A stretch of 64,000 nucleotides of DNA from Lingula anatina (Eukaryota > Brachiopoda > Lingulata > Lingulida > Lingulidae). Shown here in pieces: positions 9,782 to 21,300 of the stretch. The stretch spans positions 1,285,245 through 1,349,244 of the forward strand of contig NW_019774624.1 of assembly GCF_001039355.2 (NCBI RefSeq), read 5' to 3'. The notes under the pieces were generated by a model. It did not search any database, was not told where the DNA came from, and worked only from the letters and a program-made list of their open reading frames with translations. Made by a program: the position numbers and the translations under genes. Each line of letters opens with the position of its first letter. Position 1 is the first letter of the stretch.

Positions 9782-11573
9782 ATTATATATAAATGAAGTG
9801 ACTAATGAATAGCAGGTGAAAAAAGACAGGAGGAGAACTTTTCTTTCAGGGGACCTGCACTACAAGAAATCTGCAGGTCCTACTAATTCTGTGCTGGTCC
9901 AAATGAAGTATTTTATTTCCATTTGTTTACATGTAATTTATTTTTATTTATTTTATTTTCACATATATGTTTCCGGCCCAGAGGGTCTGGTTTATCAAAA
10001 ATCTTGTCATTCTCAAGTGGCCGTGACCCATGCCTGGATGAAAAAGGCAGGTGAGAGAAAATTTTTAATTGGATATATATATGTAAATTCAAAGAACACA
10101 AACTACTGTCATGACCCTTGGAACTGTCATTTTCAATTATTTCAGGCCAGAAAAGGCACAAAGCCAATATTATTGTAACGGACATTTCAATTCAGCACAA
10201 TGCTGCACGAATCAAGTGGCAACACAGTGCACATAACTTAATTGTTCTCTTCTATTCAACCAAATCAAACATGCCAATACTGGGCGTACTGCCATTTTAG
10301 TGCTGAATCATATGTCCACTTTCAAGCAATTTATACTTTGAATTTCACAATTGTTCGGGTATTTAACTGAAAATATACAAAACCTTAAGGGTTTCATTGC
10401 TTTTTGCTCATTACAAATTGAAACATTCAATAGATGAGAACCAATTTAACAAATAAAGGCACAAACTCAAACATCTCAGTCAAGATTGAAGAAACCATTT
10501 AAAGGTTATCATGCTATCTTAAATTCTGTTGAAATTGGCAAGTGAAGGGTTTGTAGAAGATAGCCTCTATTTCCTGCTACCAAAACAAATTCTGACATTT
10601 GCCTTTGGACCAACAAGGTCCAGTAAAACTTAATGTTATCTACATGTGCTGGAAACATTTCAAGGGTGTCAAAATATTTAAAAGCTTTCTTGGAATGGTG
10701 ATCTGCAAAATAGCGTGAAGGGCAAGGAGGTTCTATGGTATTTACCTTTAACTAACCTGTTATTATCAGTGGTATTTACTGAATTGAAGTGCAACAGAAA
10801 AAGCTTTAAGGTGAGACTGATAGTGATAGATAAATACATAACATAGTCAACTTCTGTTTTTGAACCCAACAATTTGGTTCACGGGTAAAAATTGCCAAAT
10901 AACAAATGCTGAACTGGAAAGTGAAATCACTTGCACCGGTTCTACAAATGGAGGTGTTATGAAACAATTTTGCACTTACATAAAGCAGGCAATTAAGCGT
11001 GAAATACAACAAAAAGGTAGAAAGCTGCACATAGCAATGTTGGAGTTTAACATTCTCGTATAAAGGTCTTATCCTGCTAACCTGAGATTGCACAATTTCG
11101 CTGCCCTATCTGACATTTATATGCACATTCCCTGCTTGTTTACCTTTACAGAAACAGCTGATATGATTCCTACACGTGGAGGATTGCATCAGGTGTGTGG
11201 CGATAAGCGAAGTGCTCAAGATTTTTCTACCAAATATAAGTTGTCTTTTGCAACTAACTCATTCAAGGTTATGATACTTCGACCAATTTATTCAGTCTGT
11301 GTGTTTGTTCACTTTGAGAAGGCATACTTACGTCATTGGAGCGGGGCCCGAAGGCTCACGCTTTGCTAGGTCTCGACTTTCAACCCTGTCGATCAGCTGC
11401 GTCGGCCCTAGAAATCGAAAGAAAATGGCTTAAAAACGGTCTACGAACTTCAATTTTTCACTATGCCAATTTTTATGACTCGACGAGCCCTATGAAACGT
11501 GCAATTTGTAATTTCACATACCTCTTCTTGGGTGAGTTGAAATTTTAGTGGAGCCTCTTGTCAAAGCATACAT
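8484..11573 (-). CDS. MCRIP2: MAPK-regulated corepressor-interacting protein (MCRIP2/FAM195 family)
   Basis: Six reverse-strand exons, all phases agreeing: 11522-11573, 11332-11407, 9550-9665, 9203-9256, 8746-8790 and 8484-8554, giving 137 residues. The start at 11573 opens MYALTRGSTK and runs into RRGPTQ, close to the vertebrate MCRIP2 start (MYTITKG..., RRTGPTQ) as I recall it. The family core follows in order: HHEDNVKFLLQAWQQV, then EKTPNPKLSDFEPFDLESWW and a short C-terminal helix ending in Ser-Ser. Family knowledge: small nuclear/cytoplasmic proteins that bind the corepressor CtBP in an ERK-regulated manner and associate with DDX6/stress granules. N-terminal similarity favours MCRIP2 over MCRIP1, but an invertebrate single copy may be pro-orthologous to both. 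The gene is divergent to METTL26, with a tRNA gene between. Confidence 0.9.
8865..9010. mobile_element. hAT-type MITE with GC-rich core
   Basis: Perfect 12-bp inverted ends, AGGGCCGTAGCC (8865-8876) and GGCTACGGCCCT (8999-9010), flanked by near-identical 8-mers ATTTAACA and GTTTAACA, the length hAT transposons duplicate. The interior carries two G7 runs and the palindrome GGGGGGGCAGCTGCCCCCCC, so a strong hairpin or G-quadruplex is possible. It lies in the MCRIP2 intron 8791-9202. Confidence 0.85.
9721..9773. repeat. (AT)n microsatellite
   Basis: About 26 AT units directly upstream (in gene orientation) of the MCRIP2 exon ending at 9665. Confidence 0.95.
9774..11331. other. MCRIP2 intron, no further feature
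   Basis: The largest MCRIP2 intron (9666-11331) holds the AT microsatellite and otherwise unrecognised AT-rich sequence. Open frames in it have no splice or family support. Confidence 0.6.
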
Positions 11574-12556
11574 ATCCTCGTGCCAGTAACATTAATCTGC
11601 GCAGTGATTTGCGCATCCACATCCGGGTACCTGCTTAGCAACTGGAGGTGAGAGTGCGCTTAGCTGGAGAATAATAGCGACATTTGTGGTTGATCGTTTG
11701 TTTTATTGTTTGAATAATAATGATTATTTGCTATGAATGTGTTTCGGTCATATTTAATGGATAGTAAACGGTAGAGTCATATACAAAAATAAGGATATAT
11801 AGCATTATTATATACTTTTAAAAATCTCGCAATGACCGAAAGGCGCCGCTGGTGTAGTGGTATCATGCAAGATTCCCATTCTTGCGACCCGGGTTCGATT
11901 CCCGGGCGGCGCATGTACGATTTTTTTATTTTTCGTAAAAATGTTAACAAACATTTTTAATGCGTTAAGTCATGCACATGTAAATGCAAAAGTCGATGGT
12001 CACATCGCCTGACGTAGCAAATCAAGACGGAGAGTCTGCAAAGAATGTGAGCATTATTATTAATTAATATGTAGGCCTTTGCACAATGAAGACGCGCAGA
12101 ACCTACCCACGTACTGTACAAACAGCTACGGAAAAACAATAGTATGACTTATCATTGAAAGATTTATTGCAAATTGTTAAATACTTATCAGCAATGTATG
12201 TATTTAAGCTAAAATATAAAATTAACTGAAAAATAAAATAAAGAACAAATGCCCCCATATATATTGCCATTGGTATATATATATATATAGGCCTACCACT
12301 GTTGGCCTGTGCATGTGTGTGTGTGTGTGTGTGATTAGTATAATGTCATAATAGCCCTTTTATTGTGAAAAAAAAAACATTGTTATTTTTATTATTATTC
12401 TAATTACAGAATATTTGTCCTGTCGAAGCAAGGACCTGCATCCACAGCTATCATCCCCCCAGAAATGCATACAATGTACATAAATTTTTTTAAAAAGTTG
12501 CTATTCTCTCTTCCTCACTGAAAGCATATTTCACCTATTATATTAATCAGTGTAAC
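11574..12556. promoter_or_regulatory. Divergent promoter region MCRIP2 / METTL26
   Basis: The 983 bases between the two start codons hold the 5' untranslated and promoter sequence for both genes plus a Pol III tRNA gene. No TATA box can be assigned with confidence. A GT microsatellite lies at about 12311-12332. The sequence ending AATCAG at 12550 could be a 3' splice site, implying an upstream untranslated METTL26 exon in this region. Confidence 0.55.
11843..11913 (+). tRNA. tRNA-Gly (anticodon CCC)
   Basis: 71 bases that fold as a cloverleaf. The acceptor arm GCGCCGC (11843-11849) pairs with GCGGCGC (11906-11912) and the discriminator base is A. The anticodon stem CAAGA/TCTTG encloses loop TTCCCAT, anticodon CCC. 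The A box (TGGTGTAGTGG) and B box (GGTTCGATTCC) are intact, and a T7 run at 11919 onwards serves as Pol III terminator. It looks functional and has no intron. It sits between two divergent protein genes. Confidence 0.97.
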
Positions 12557-15500
12557 ATGCCTGTGGTGAACACTGACTGGACAACAGCAGGAGAGAAAAA
12601 TAAAGGACCAATTTTACAAGTGCTGAAAGAGCACAGTGACCAGGAGAGAAGGTTGTTTGCTCTGGAAATTGCTTCAGGTAAATCACCAATGATATAATTC
12701 CATGAGCAGGTATACAAACACTTGAGTTAAAGTTTTTATTAAAGAAATATTCATTAGAGGTAATTTTCTGAGTATAAGCCACAGCAGATTTGATATTTAA
12801 TTTTTTTAAAATTTGAACTTTATTTCATTTTTACTTAATTAAACTTTTGTGATATAGTTACTGCCTCTCATTCTTTCCATGATAACGCAAATGTTTGGTG
12901 GGTACTAGTGTAGAGACATATAGATATAGTACAATATGTGGCTTGAGGGACGCTTCCAAGTATTATTTTTTCCCTATGTACATGTGTATACACTTTTTTA
13001 CATACAGACAATGTAAATATTTCTAATCATTTCATGCATGTATGTATGTTTTTCTTTTATATTATTAATTCTTTGGCATTTATATTTGCAACATTTGTCC
13101 CTTTATTGCTAAACCATTAGTTTCTTTTACTTAATATTTATGAGTTAGAAAATTAGGATGGTTGGTTAATTTTTACAGAAGATTTTTGATATTTGCAATC
13201 CCGTGGTCCAGTGTATTCTTTAATGCAATCAATCCAGTTCTAATTCCCTTCCATCTTGCATCCACATCATAAAATCTTTTTGTCTAAATTACTTTATGTA
13301 ATATCTCTATGTATGCCTACCTTGACATCCAGTTTTGTTCTAGTGCCCACCCCCTCCCCCCTTTTTCATTAGTGAAATCCTGTATCCTCCTGTGAAAGTT
13401 TCAGTGATATTTTCAGCTTAATCATGTCTTCTCGTGCTGCTGTGAATGTGATGAGGTCAGCTGCAGCAGAGAGAAACAAAGACCACATTTTTCAAGTACT
13501 CAAGGAACATTTAGTTTCAGACAGTAGGCTTTTTGCTCTAGAGGTTGCTTCAGGTACTAAAATTGTGCCTTCTTTTTCAGGAACAAAATTTTTGAATTAA
13601 AGAGAGAAGAAAGTTGATAATGGTGCTTTAAATAACATGCTTTAATTACTTAATGACAGTGCACTATATTGCATTGTGTTTAAACAATAACATTTGAGTG
13701 GAGGATTGCATAGCCACAAAGATTGTTTTTTTAGCATTGCCAATTTCTATATTTTGATAATCATCATCAGTCTTCATATGTTTTTAATGAAGTTCTTTTC
13801 TTTCCCTAGGACCAGGACAACATGTAGTGCATTTTGCAGAACACATGCCAAATGTCACATGGCAGCCATCAGAATGTGACAAAGACTCATTACAAAGGTA
13901 AATGCATGGATCTCTTTCAGTGATCAACTTGGGAGTTGTCCTAAACGCTCCAAAACTCCTAGATTGTATGGAAGTACTAGTATAATATCTATGAAAATGA
14001 ACATTTTATGGTTAGATCATGCAGAATGCATAAGATTTTGTCAAAGAGCTTGAGTGACTTATTTAAATATGGTCAGTTCCCCTACAAAAAGAATACTTGC
14101 ATAAGTTTCACAGTATTACTAGAATTAGAACATTTTTTGATATTTTATACTTTGCTTTTACAAGTTGGCCAGAGAAGCTCAAACACACAAACCTGAGCAT
14201 ACTCAGAGCTAACTTAGTATAAATAACTTTTTTTTAATGATTTTTCCCTTCACAGTATAGCAGGATACATAGCAGCTAAAGAATCAAAGAATGTGCTGCA
14301 GCCAGTGTTCATTGATGCCTCGCAGCCTCTGTCCAAGTGGGCAGGAGGGAGCTTGATACCACAGTCTTGTGATCTGATAGTCAATATCAACATGATTCAC
14401 ATATCTCCCTGGAGTGCCACAGAGGTAACGAATAACTTTATATCTTACCTGAAATTACAACATAATATGTAGTTTTGCAAATTGAAATGATATTGTTTAC
14501 TCATCAGTGTCCACATTAAGTTAACCAGTAAAACACACATACACATGCACATGCATGCACACGTACACATACCTTGATGTACCCATGAAATGTCATGAAG
14601 ATGTAATCAGAAATTAAACCTACACAAGTGAAATTTTTATGCTTAGATTTTTTAAAGGAAAGGATAAGTTAATTTTTTTATTATCTAGGGTTTGTTTAAA
14701 GCTGCAGGAGTTTTGCTTAAACCAGGTGCAATAATGGCAACCTATGGGGTAAGCTTTTATTAATATCTTATGTTTTGTTGAAAAATACTAATTACAAAAA
14801 TTGGATTATCAAATAGCTTATTATACCACAAAGGATTGGGGCTTGGGGGGGGGGGTACAGGGGGCAGTGACTTTACCTTTCTCCCCATCATTAGCTTAAT
14901 AATATCTAAAAATATTTTTCTTTACAGATAGTATTTTAGAAAATTTTGGTCTTGTTTTGCAACCATAACCCTTTTACTGAACATGTACATATAACTACAG
15001 GGTCTTCTTGCAGAAGCAGTTGTCCACCACACCTGGAGACTTAAATTATTAAGTCTCATTTAATTCGGTGCACAAGAAGATTTGTGCATGTGACCATAGG
15101 TTGCAACTCTGGTTGGTCAATTTATAGCACACTTTTTTCTCACTTGTTGCTTGCACTGGCTTTTTTGTTCTTTTAATTCTTTGACTGGCCAATACATTAA
15201 TATTGACAAATAGTGGAGAATATTAAAATTTCACAGCTTACCCACCCTGCCCCTCACATTCTTTATTGTTAAAGGTAAAGTTGGATTAGCCTGCAAAAAG
15301 GTTACTAGGGTAAGCCATACATGTAGTTGTTACTGTAAGTTATGTATGTATTTTCTTTTTCATTTTGTGGCTGGATTACTTAAAATATGCATTTTCCTCA
15401 TGAAACAATGTTCTATGGCTCTTGCTATGCCCCTTTACATTGGCTTCCAATTTAGCTTGAGGATGCATTCTTGGCCTTATGCTTTTTTAAAAATGTGATT

Positions 15501-16717
15501 AAGTAAGAATATATTGGGTATATCACAGGTGAAATTATGCAGCACTGTACATAGTTTATTGGAATAGTTTCGCAGTTGCACAACAATATTTTTTTATAAA
15601 GATAAATTTTTTTTTCAAAATTTATAGTAGAATACAATGCAAAAGTTGCTTTGTAGTCAGTAATTATTAACAGTTTAATTGTAAGCAGTAATAAGAACTG
15701 TTAACCCATTTGTCTGTTGTTTTAAAGGATTCTTTTCTTTTAAGAAAAGAATTAAAATTTTTCAACTGAGGCAGGTTATTTGTACATTGGTACTTAACCT
15801 TTAGCTGGATTTTTTTCACATGCAATTATATGGTATCAAAGAAAACCAAACACTTTTATCCCTCATGTTCCACTTTTCTCCCCCTCAACATAATGCATAG
15901 ATCTGCTTGAGATAATATATTGCTTATATCTATGTGAGAACATTTTAGAAAAGAATCTTTCTTTTCAGCCTTACATGATCAATGGAATGTTGACACCAGA
16001 AAGCAATGTGAGATTTGATCAAAGCCTTAAAGAAAGGTAGTTGGGAAGAATAATTCCTTTTTGCTATTGATAGAAATTTTTCAGAGGTAAAATAGATAAA
16101 TGTGACATAGAGAATTTTTTATTTCAGATCAATTTTTGTTGTAAAGGGTCCTTACATGGGAATGAATATGAAAAAAAACTTGCACATCTAGTAAAATCTC
16201 AATTCTGTGTCTAAAATCTCTAATATAAATGTGACTGTCATAAATGTTACAAATGTTCTGACCAGCATGGAATTTCATAGGTGAGTACTAAGTAATTTTA
16301 AATGATAAAAATCAAGTAAAACTGTCAGATCTTGTAAATTCTTCAATTTAGCTGATTGATTTTCATTTCAGGTGTCCTGAATGGGGTATAAGAGATACTG
16401 CTGATCTGGAGAAATTAGCCAAAGAGAATGCATTGACTTTAGAAAAAATGGTAATGCTAACAAATCCTTGAAAATTTCAATTTTGTTTTAGATGCATAAA
16501 TGTGGTCATATTAAGTGACACCATGCCAACAACTGTTTATTAGGATCGGATGAAGTATAAACAAAAATTACCAATTTTTCCCTCAATTGCTCAAGATGTA
16601 ACTTTGTTGTGCACTCAGTATTTTTTGTGAGGTTTGCAAATTTTGAGATCTTTATATTTCCAGGTGGACATGCCAGCTAATAACAAAGTATTGCTGTTCA
16701 AGAAAACCAGTCAATAA
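12557..16717 (+). CDS. METTL26: METTL26-like methyltransferase-like protein (UPF0585), isoform from first exon a
   Basis: Exons: 12557-12677 (exon 1a), 13810-13897, 14256-14424, 14689-14748, 15969-16036, 16372-16450 and 16664-16717; all junctions are in phase and give 212 residues (human about 204). Features: EKNKGPILQVLKEH near the N terminus, then a Rossmann-type motif I spanning the first intron (LEIASG|PGQHVVHFAEHMPN), then INMIHISPWSATEGLF, GVLLKPGAIMATYGPYMING, RCPEWGIRDT and a terminal VDMPANNKVLLFKK, matching remembered UPF0585/METTL26 order. The fold suggests SAM binding; no substrate is firmly established. A second first exon at 13424-13553 splices to the same acceptor (separate entry). 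It is head-to-head with MCRIP2 and tail-to-tail with HGS. Confidence 0.93.
13417..13553 (+). CDS. METTL26: METTL26 alternative first coding exon b
   Basis: ATG at 13424; coding to 13553, ending in the same phase (one base, G) and with the same LFALE(V)ASG end as exon 1a, so it can replace it and give a 215-residue isoform. It contains AAAERNKDHIFQVLKEH, closer to the remembered vertebrate sequence than exon 1a. A good 3' splice site (ATATTTTCAG, AG at 13415-13416) lies just upstream, so it may be entered by splicing from an untranslated exon, or may have its own promoter. Including both exons would frameshift or duplicate the N terminus, so they are probably mutually exclusive. Confidence 0.85.
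14425..14688 (+). other. METTL26 introns (representative)
   Basis: METTL26 introns 12678-13809, 13898-14255, 14425-14688, 14749-15968, 16037-16371 and 16451-16663 are GT-AG. The 1.2-kb intron 14749-15968 holds a G10 run near 14847 and AT-rich sequence but no recognised gene or element. Confidence 0.6.
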
Positions 16718-17096
16718 GAAAATCTATACATTCCAGCATTAATTTAGAGAGACAGCATTAATTTAGAAAGACAGCATTAATCCAGAGGATGAAGACATGA
16801 TCATGATGATTGATGTTCATTTTAAGACAAAAAATTATATGCAAAATACTTGTGATATTATTCAATATAAACAGACACAAGAGGCAGGATGTAATACCAA
16901 CAGTTTTGTAAGAACATTGATCAGCTAAACCTAGAATGTCTATTAATTTTACATTTATTTATATACAAGCACATTAATTTTTCTTTTGACTCAAAATCAA
17001 CTTTAAACATTTGTTATTGCATTATGAACTCTGTATTATTTATAGTTCTACATTCAATTTGCAAATATAGCCGTTTCTAATTTCTTTTATCTAAAC

Positions 17097-17102
17097 AATA
17101 AA
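17097..17102 (+). terminator. Candidate poly(A) signal of METTL26
   Basis: AATAAA about 380 bases after the METTL26 stop codon. Confidence 0.5.
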
Positions 17103-18383
17103 ATTTGCAAATATTTTGGATGAAAGCAGAGATGAAAATGGACTTAATCTTGCTAATGCCAGCACCAAGGGTGCCTAGATCTAATTAGGGGGTTCAGGAG
17201 GCAGAAATATATCTCCCAAATATTTGGAAGACTAATATCTGTGAAACATACTTTTCGAGATGTGAAATAGTTGTTTAACATAAGTTTTTTTCATTTGTCA
17301 AATTTTCTTTTTAGATCTGTAATGTTCTAAGCCCAGGTGTTTGACATTTAAATATTTGTAGTAACCCAAAATTTACACCAATCTATCATTATGATGGAGC
17401 GTGTTGTGGAGCGGAGCGTGTTGTTGCGTGCACAAATAAGCCACTGATATGACCAACACTAAAACATAAAAGTTACTTTTGTAATGTTTATTCATAGGCA
17501 TTTTGTATGGTGTACATTTTGCAACTTGTACAACAAAATCAGTTGAGCAGGGTCCTGTTTGTCCATGATTCTGCTGCATATTAGTATTACCTAATAACCA
17601 TAACATTTTATAACATCTAAAATTAAGCTTATCTCATCTTTTTCAGTGTTAAAGAGTGGTTTAGAGATTAAATTTGAATAATGCTGACACTCATTTTACT
17701 CACACTGGTCACAGTAGTATTATGATGTGCCACCTTGAATTATTAGTGGGCTATCATTTGTGAAAAGCTGATGTACCAATATTTGGAATTTGACTAAGCA
17801 AAGTAGTAACAAATTTAAATATTAACTGAATCAAAACACTGGAGTGATTATGTTAAACAGAGCCCAGCTTGATGAATACATTCATACATACAAAAATCTG
17901 CCACATTAAAATACAGACCCAAAACTTTCATTTCATTTTAATCAAATATTAAAATTTTGTCTGACCAAGAAAAAAAGCAAAATCCAAAACCACATTTTCA
18001 CAAATCATAGAAATCTGACAGGTAAGTTTCTTTTAAAGCACAAGAATATAAAGATTCCATTAAACAATTCCCACCAGCCATCCTTTTTTCACAATGTCTG
18101 TGCTCAATCTGGCATATAAAGTGCAATATAAATCTTACTTCTCAGAAAGAATACACCCAACATATATAATATTACCTTGCTAATGTTAATTCATAATCTT
18201 CATTTTACTTTTTATTGGAGTGTGCCAATTATAATCTATAAACATACATTATTTTCCATAATAACAGTGTTCCACATACTATTATATAAACCAGTTAACT
18301 TGCACATACGATGTGGACCATCAAAAGCAACCCTTCACTAAAGTCTCACAACATCAAGTATATTATATTATATTTATCTATGT
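17103..18383. other. Tail-to-tail spacer METTL26 / HGS
   Basis: Probably the two 3' untranslated regions. On the reverse strand AATAAA at 18211-18216, about 170 bases past the HGS stop, is a candidate HGS poly(A) signal. No other feature was seen. Confidence 0.5.
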
Positions 18384-21300
18384 CTAATCAAATGAAATCA
18401 GTTCTGCCTCTCTTGGTTGTGGCTGTTGTTGTGGTGGTTGTTGCTGAGGAGGAGGTCCACCTTGTTGGTAATGTTGTTGTGGAGGTTGCTGATACTGTCC
18501 CATGGCTGGCATGTAACCCTGGGGCTGGCCCTGGTTGTTGCCTGGCAAAGCATTGGCCATACCTGAGCAGGAAAGGATTAATTAATAAAACAATAAATCA
18601 ATCAATTAATTAATTAAACAATTAATTAATTAATACCTATTTCTTTTAAATGTCAATTTTCTACTTTGACTATCACTATTAGTGCACCTTTATAACTTCA
18701 TTCCTTTCATTATAAATAATAAGATTGTATATATTCTAGTGCATGTTACTGTTTCATACTTCAGCTCATAGTGTCAAGTGGCCTTACTTTGCATGTTATA
18801 AGAGTTGTACTCTGGCCCTCCAGGATGCCCATATCCCTGGGGAACTGGACTGGGGGCACCATGCCCCCCACTCACAGCCCCTCCACCCACAGACTGTGGA
18901 GGCTGGCCAGTATACATAGGCTGCTGCTGGCCCACAGTGGGTGGTGGCTGGTAAGATCCTGATGGGGGCCCCTGTGGGGGTGGACCCTGCTGGTAGGGTG
19001 CTGGTGCAGTCTGAGCAGGTGGCATTCCAGCCTGGGCCTGGTAACCTTGTAGTCCCTGGCCCTGGGGTGTGTACATCTGCTGGGAACTGACTGGGTTGTA
19101 GGGCTGGTTAGCCATGGGGGGCTGGCCTGGAGGAGCACCTGTATTGGTTAAACCAAAAATCATTAAGTAAAATACCTCTACAAATGACAATATAATGCTC
19201 TTTTCAAAGCACCTATTATTGCTTTCTATTTATGTGGAACTTAGCTTTCAGAAAATTAAACTGTTTTCAAGTGTGGTTAGAACCTAAAACTCGTCTGAGA
19301 CAGGTAGAGTTAGTCAGAATACCAAAATCTGTACCTTGTGATCCCATAGGTCCTTGAGGTCCCATGGGAGGTTGGGGTCCTTGTCCTCCAGGTCCCCCAG
19401 GACCCCCGGGAGGCCCCATGTGTGGTGGTTGTCCCACCATGCCAGGTGCTGGCCCAGGACCCATGTGTTGTGGGGGTGGGGGCTGACCATAGGCACCAGG
19501 CTGCTGCTGCTGGTGGTGCATCATGTGGACTGGGGAGCCCTCTGCTGAACCACTGCTAGGATAGCCCTGGGGAACTTGTTGTGCATAGGGCTGGAAATTA
19601 ACAAAACATATAACACATATGTATATAACATAACAGTAGTTGAAAACACAAGTGTTAAAGACAATATGTTGTAGTCATACATTTTAAACATGATAGTGAT
19701 CGGAAGGAGTTCATAAACAGCAATTTATGGATGCCAATGCTTCTACTCTTGCAGACTCGTGTTAAGCAGTGCCATTTTTTAAACTAATGTTCATGCATGT
19801 ATCTGTGTGTGTTATACAACTTGCCCATAACACTCATATATACACATATGTAGGTGCGCCTGTATAAAAGTGATGTGACTTACCTGATTATACTGTCCAA
19901 ACTGCCCATATTGCATTTCCCTCATCTGTACCATCTGTTTCTGCTGAGCAAGTCTCATGTTCATCAGTCTATCCTGTTCCTGCATACGCTGCACTGCCAG
20001 CTGGCGCTGATACTCGAGATATTCCTGAAAGATATGATTGCAAAACTGTGACAGACTCAAAAACAAAAGAATCCATGAGGAGAAAATAAAACAAATATGC
20101 TGGTAATAAATTTGACATAATGAATTTCTGCTCTGACATGTAATGGTTTCTTTGAACCTTTGTAAAAAATATCCTTTCTTTTTTTACTTAATTGTGCTTT
20201 GAGTCACCACTGCAAAAATAGTTATTTGATAAATCTTAAATAATAAATAGACATTTAAATTGTAACATTTAGTAACGTGTATGTATAAAGACTACAAATA
20301 CTCACATGTTTCTTTTGTCTCATAATCTCTAATTTCTGTTGCATCTGGATCTGTCTTTGTCTTTCCCTCTCTTCTGCCTCTCTTCTCATCTTCTCCTTGT
20401 GGTCCTCACGCAGAGCATCCAGTGCATCTCTTGCTTCTTTCAACTGAGTCAGCTTGTCTTGAAGAGCCTCATAATGGGCTATTCAAGGGGTTAAAAAAAA
20501 ATCAAAAAACTATGTTCACCTGCTTAATATGTAACTAATTAAACTTTTTTATAATCTTACTCAAATGATATTGTTAGACAAAAATACCTTAAAAACTATA
20601 TACAGCAAGATCCAATGAAGAACTCATTTCAGGAATGATAATACATATTTTTCACATAAACAAAATACATAAAACAGACATGAACCCAAGTTATGTAAAA
20701 CTTTATCTTAACATATCACAAGACCAATTTTTACTGCATTAAAAATCTCAAAATTCCTTGAAAGGAAAAAGCTTATATTCTGATAAATAACAGACAATTG
20801 GGACAGCCTAGGGCCAGTCCTCAGCTGATCTACTCACCTCTCAGATCCTCTTGTTGACTCATGTGCTTCATCAGCTCAGGGTGCATGGCATTGATGGTCA
20901 TGAACAGTGTCTGGACAGCAGAGTCATTGGCTATGTTACGGCCACGCATGGAGTCACTCTTCATACGATTCACAAAGATCTCAATACTGCTTCTCAGGGC
21001 ATTCAGGAACTGGTCCTCGTCATTTGTCTCTCCATTCTGGTATTGCTTCAGATAATAAATGAAAATTTAGGTTAATTTTGACAAAACATATAATATATAC
21101 ATTATTTTTAACAGATATTAACTTTAAATTTAACCTATAGGAAACTTAATATTCATACTCATTTCTCCATTTTTTTAAAAAAACCATTCTGTGCTGTAAT
21201 GCAGCTTACAAAAATCAAAATTTCTGTATAACTGATTTTCCTTCTTTCTTCAATTTTTGATCTACTTGCAAGAAGCAGACCTTAATACCTAATATTCTAC

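Noticed and set aside
19267-19524. Separate collagen-like gene on the reverse strand
   Set aside because: The Gly/Pro-rich reading is an in-phase HGS tail exon bounded by good splice sites.
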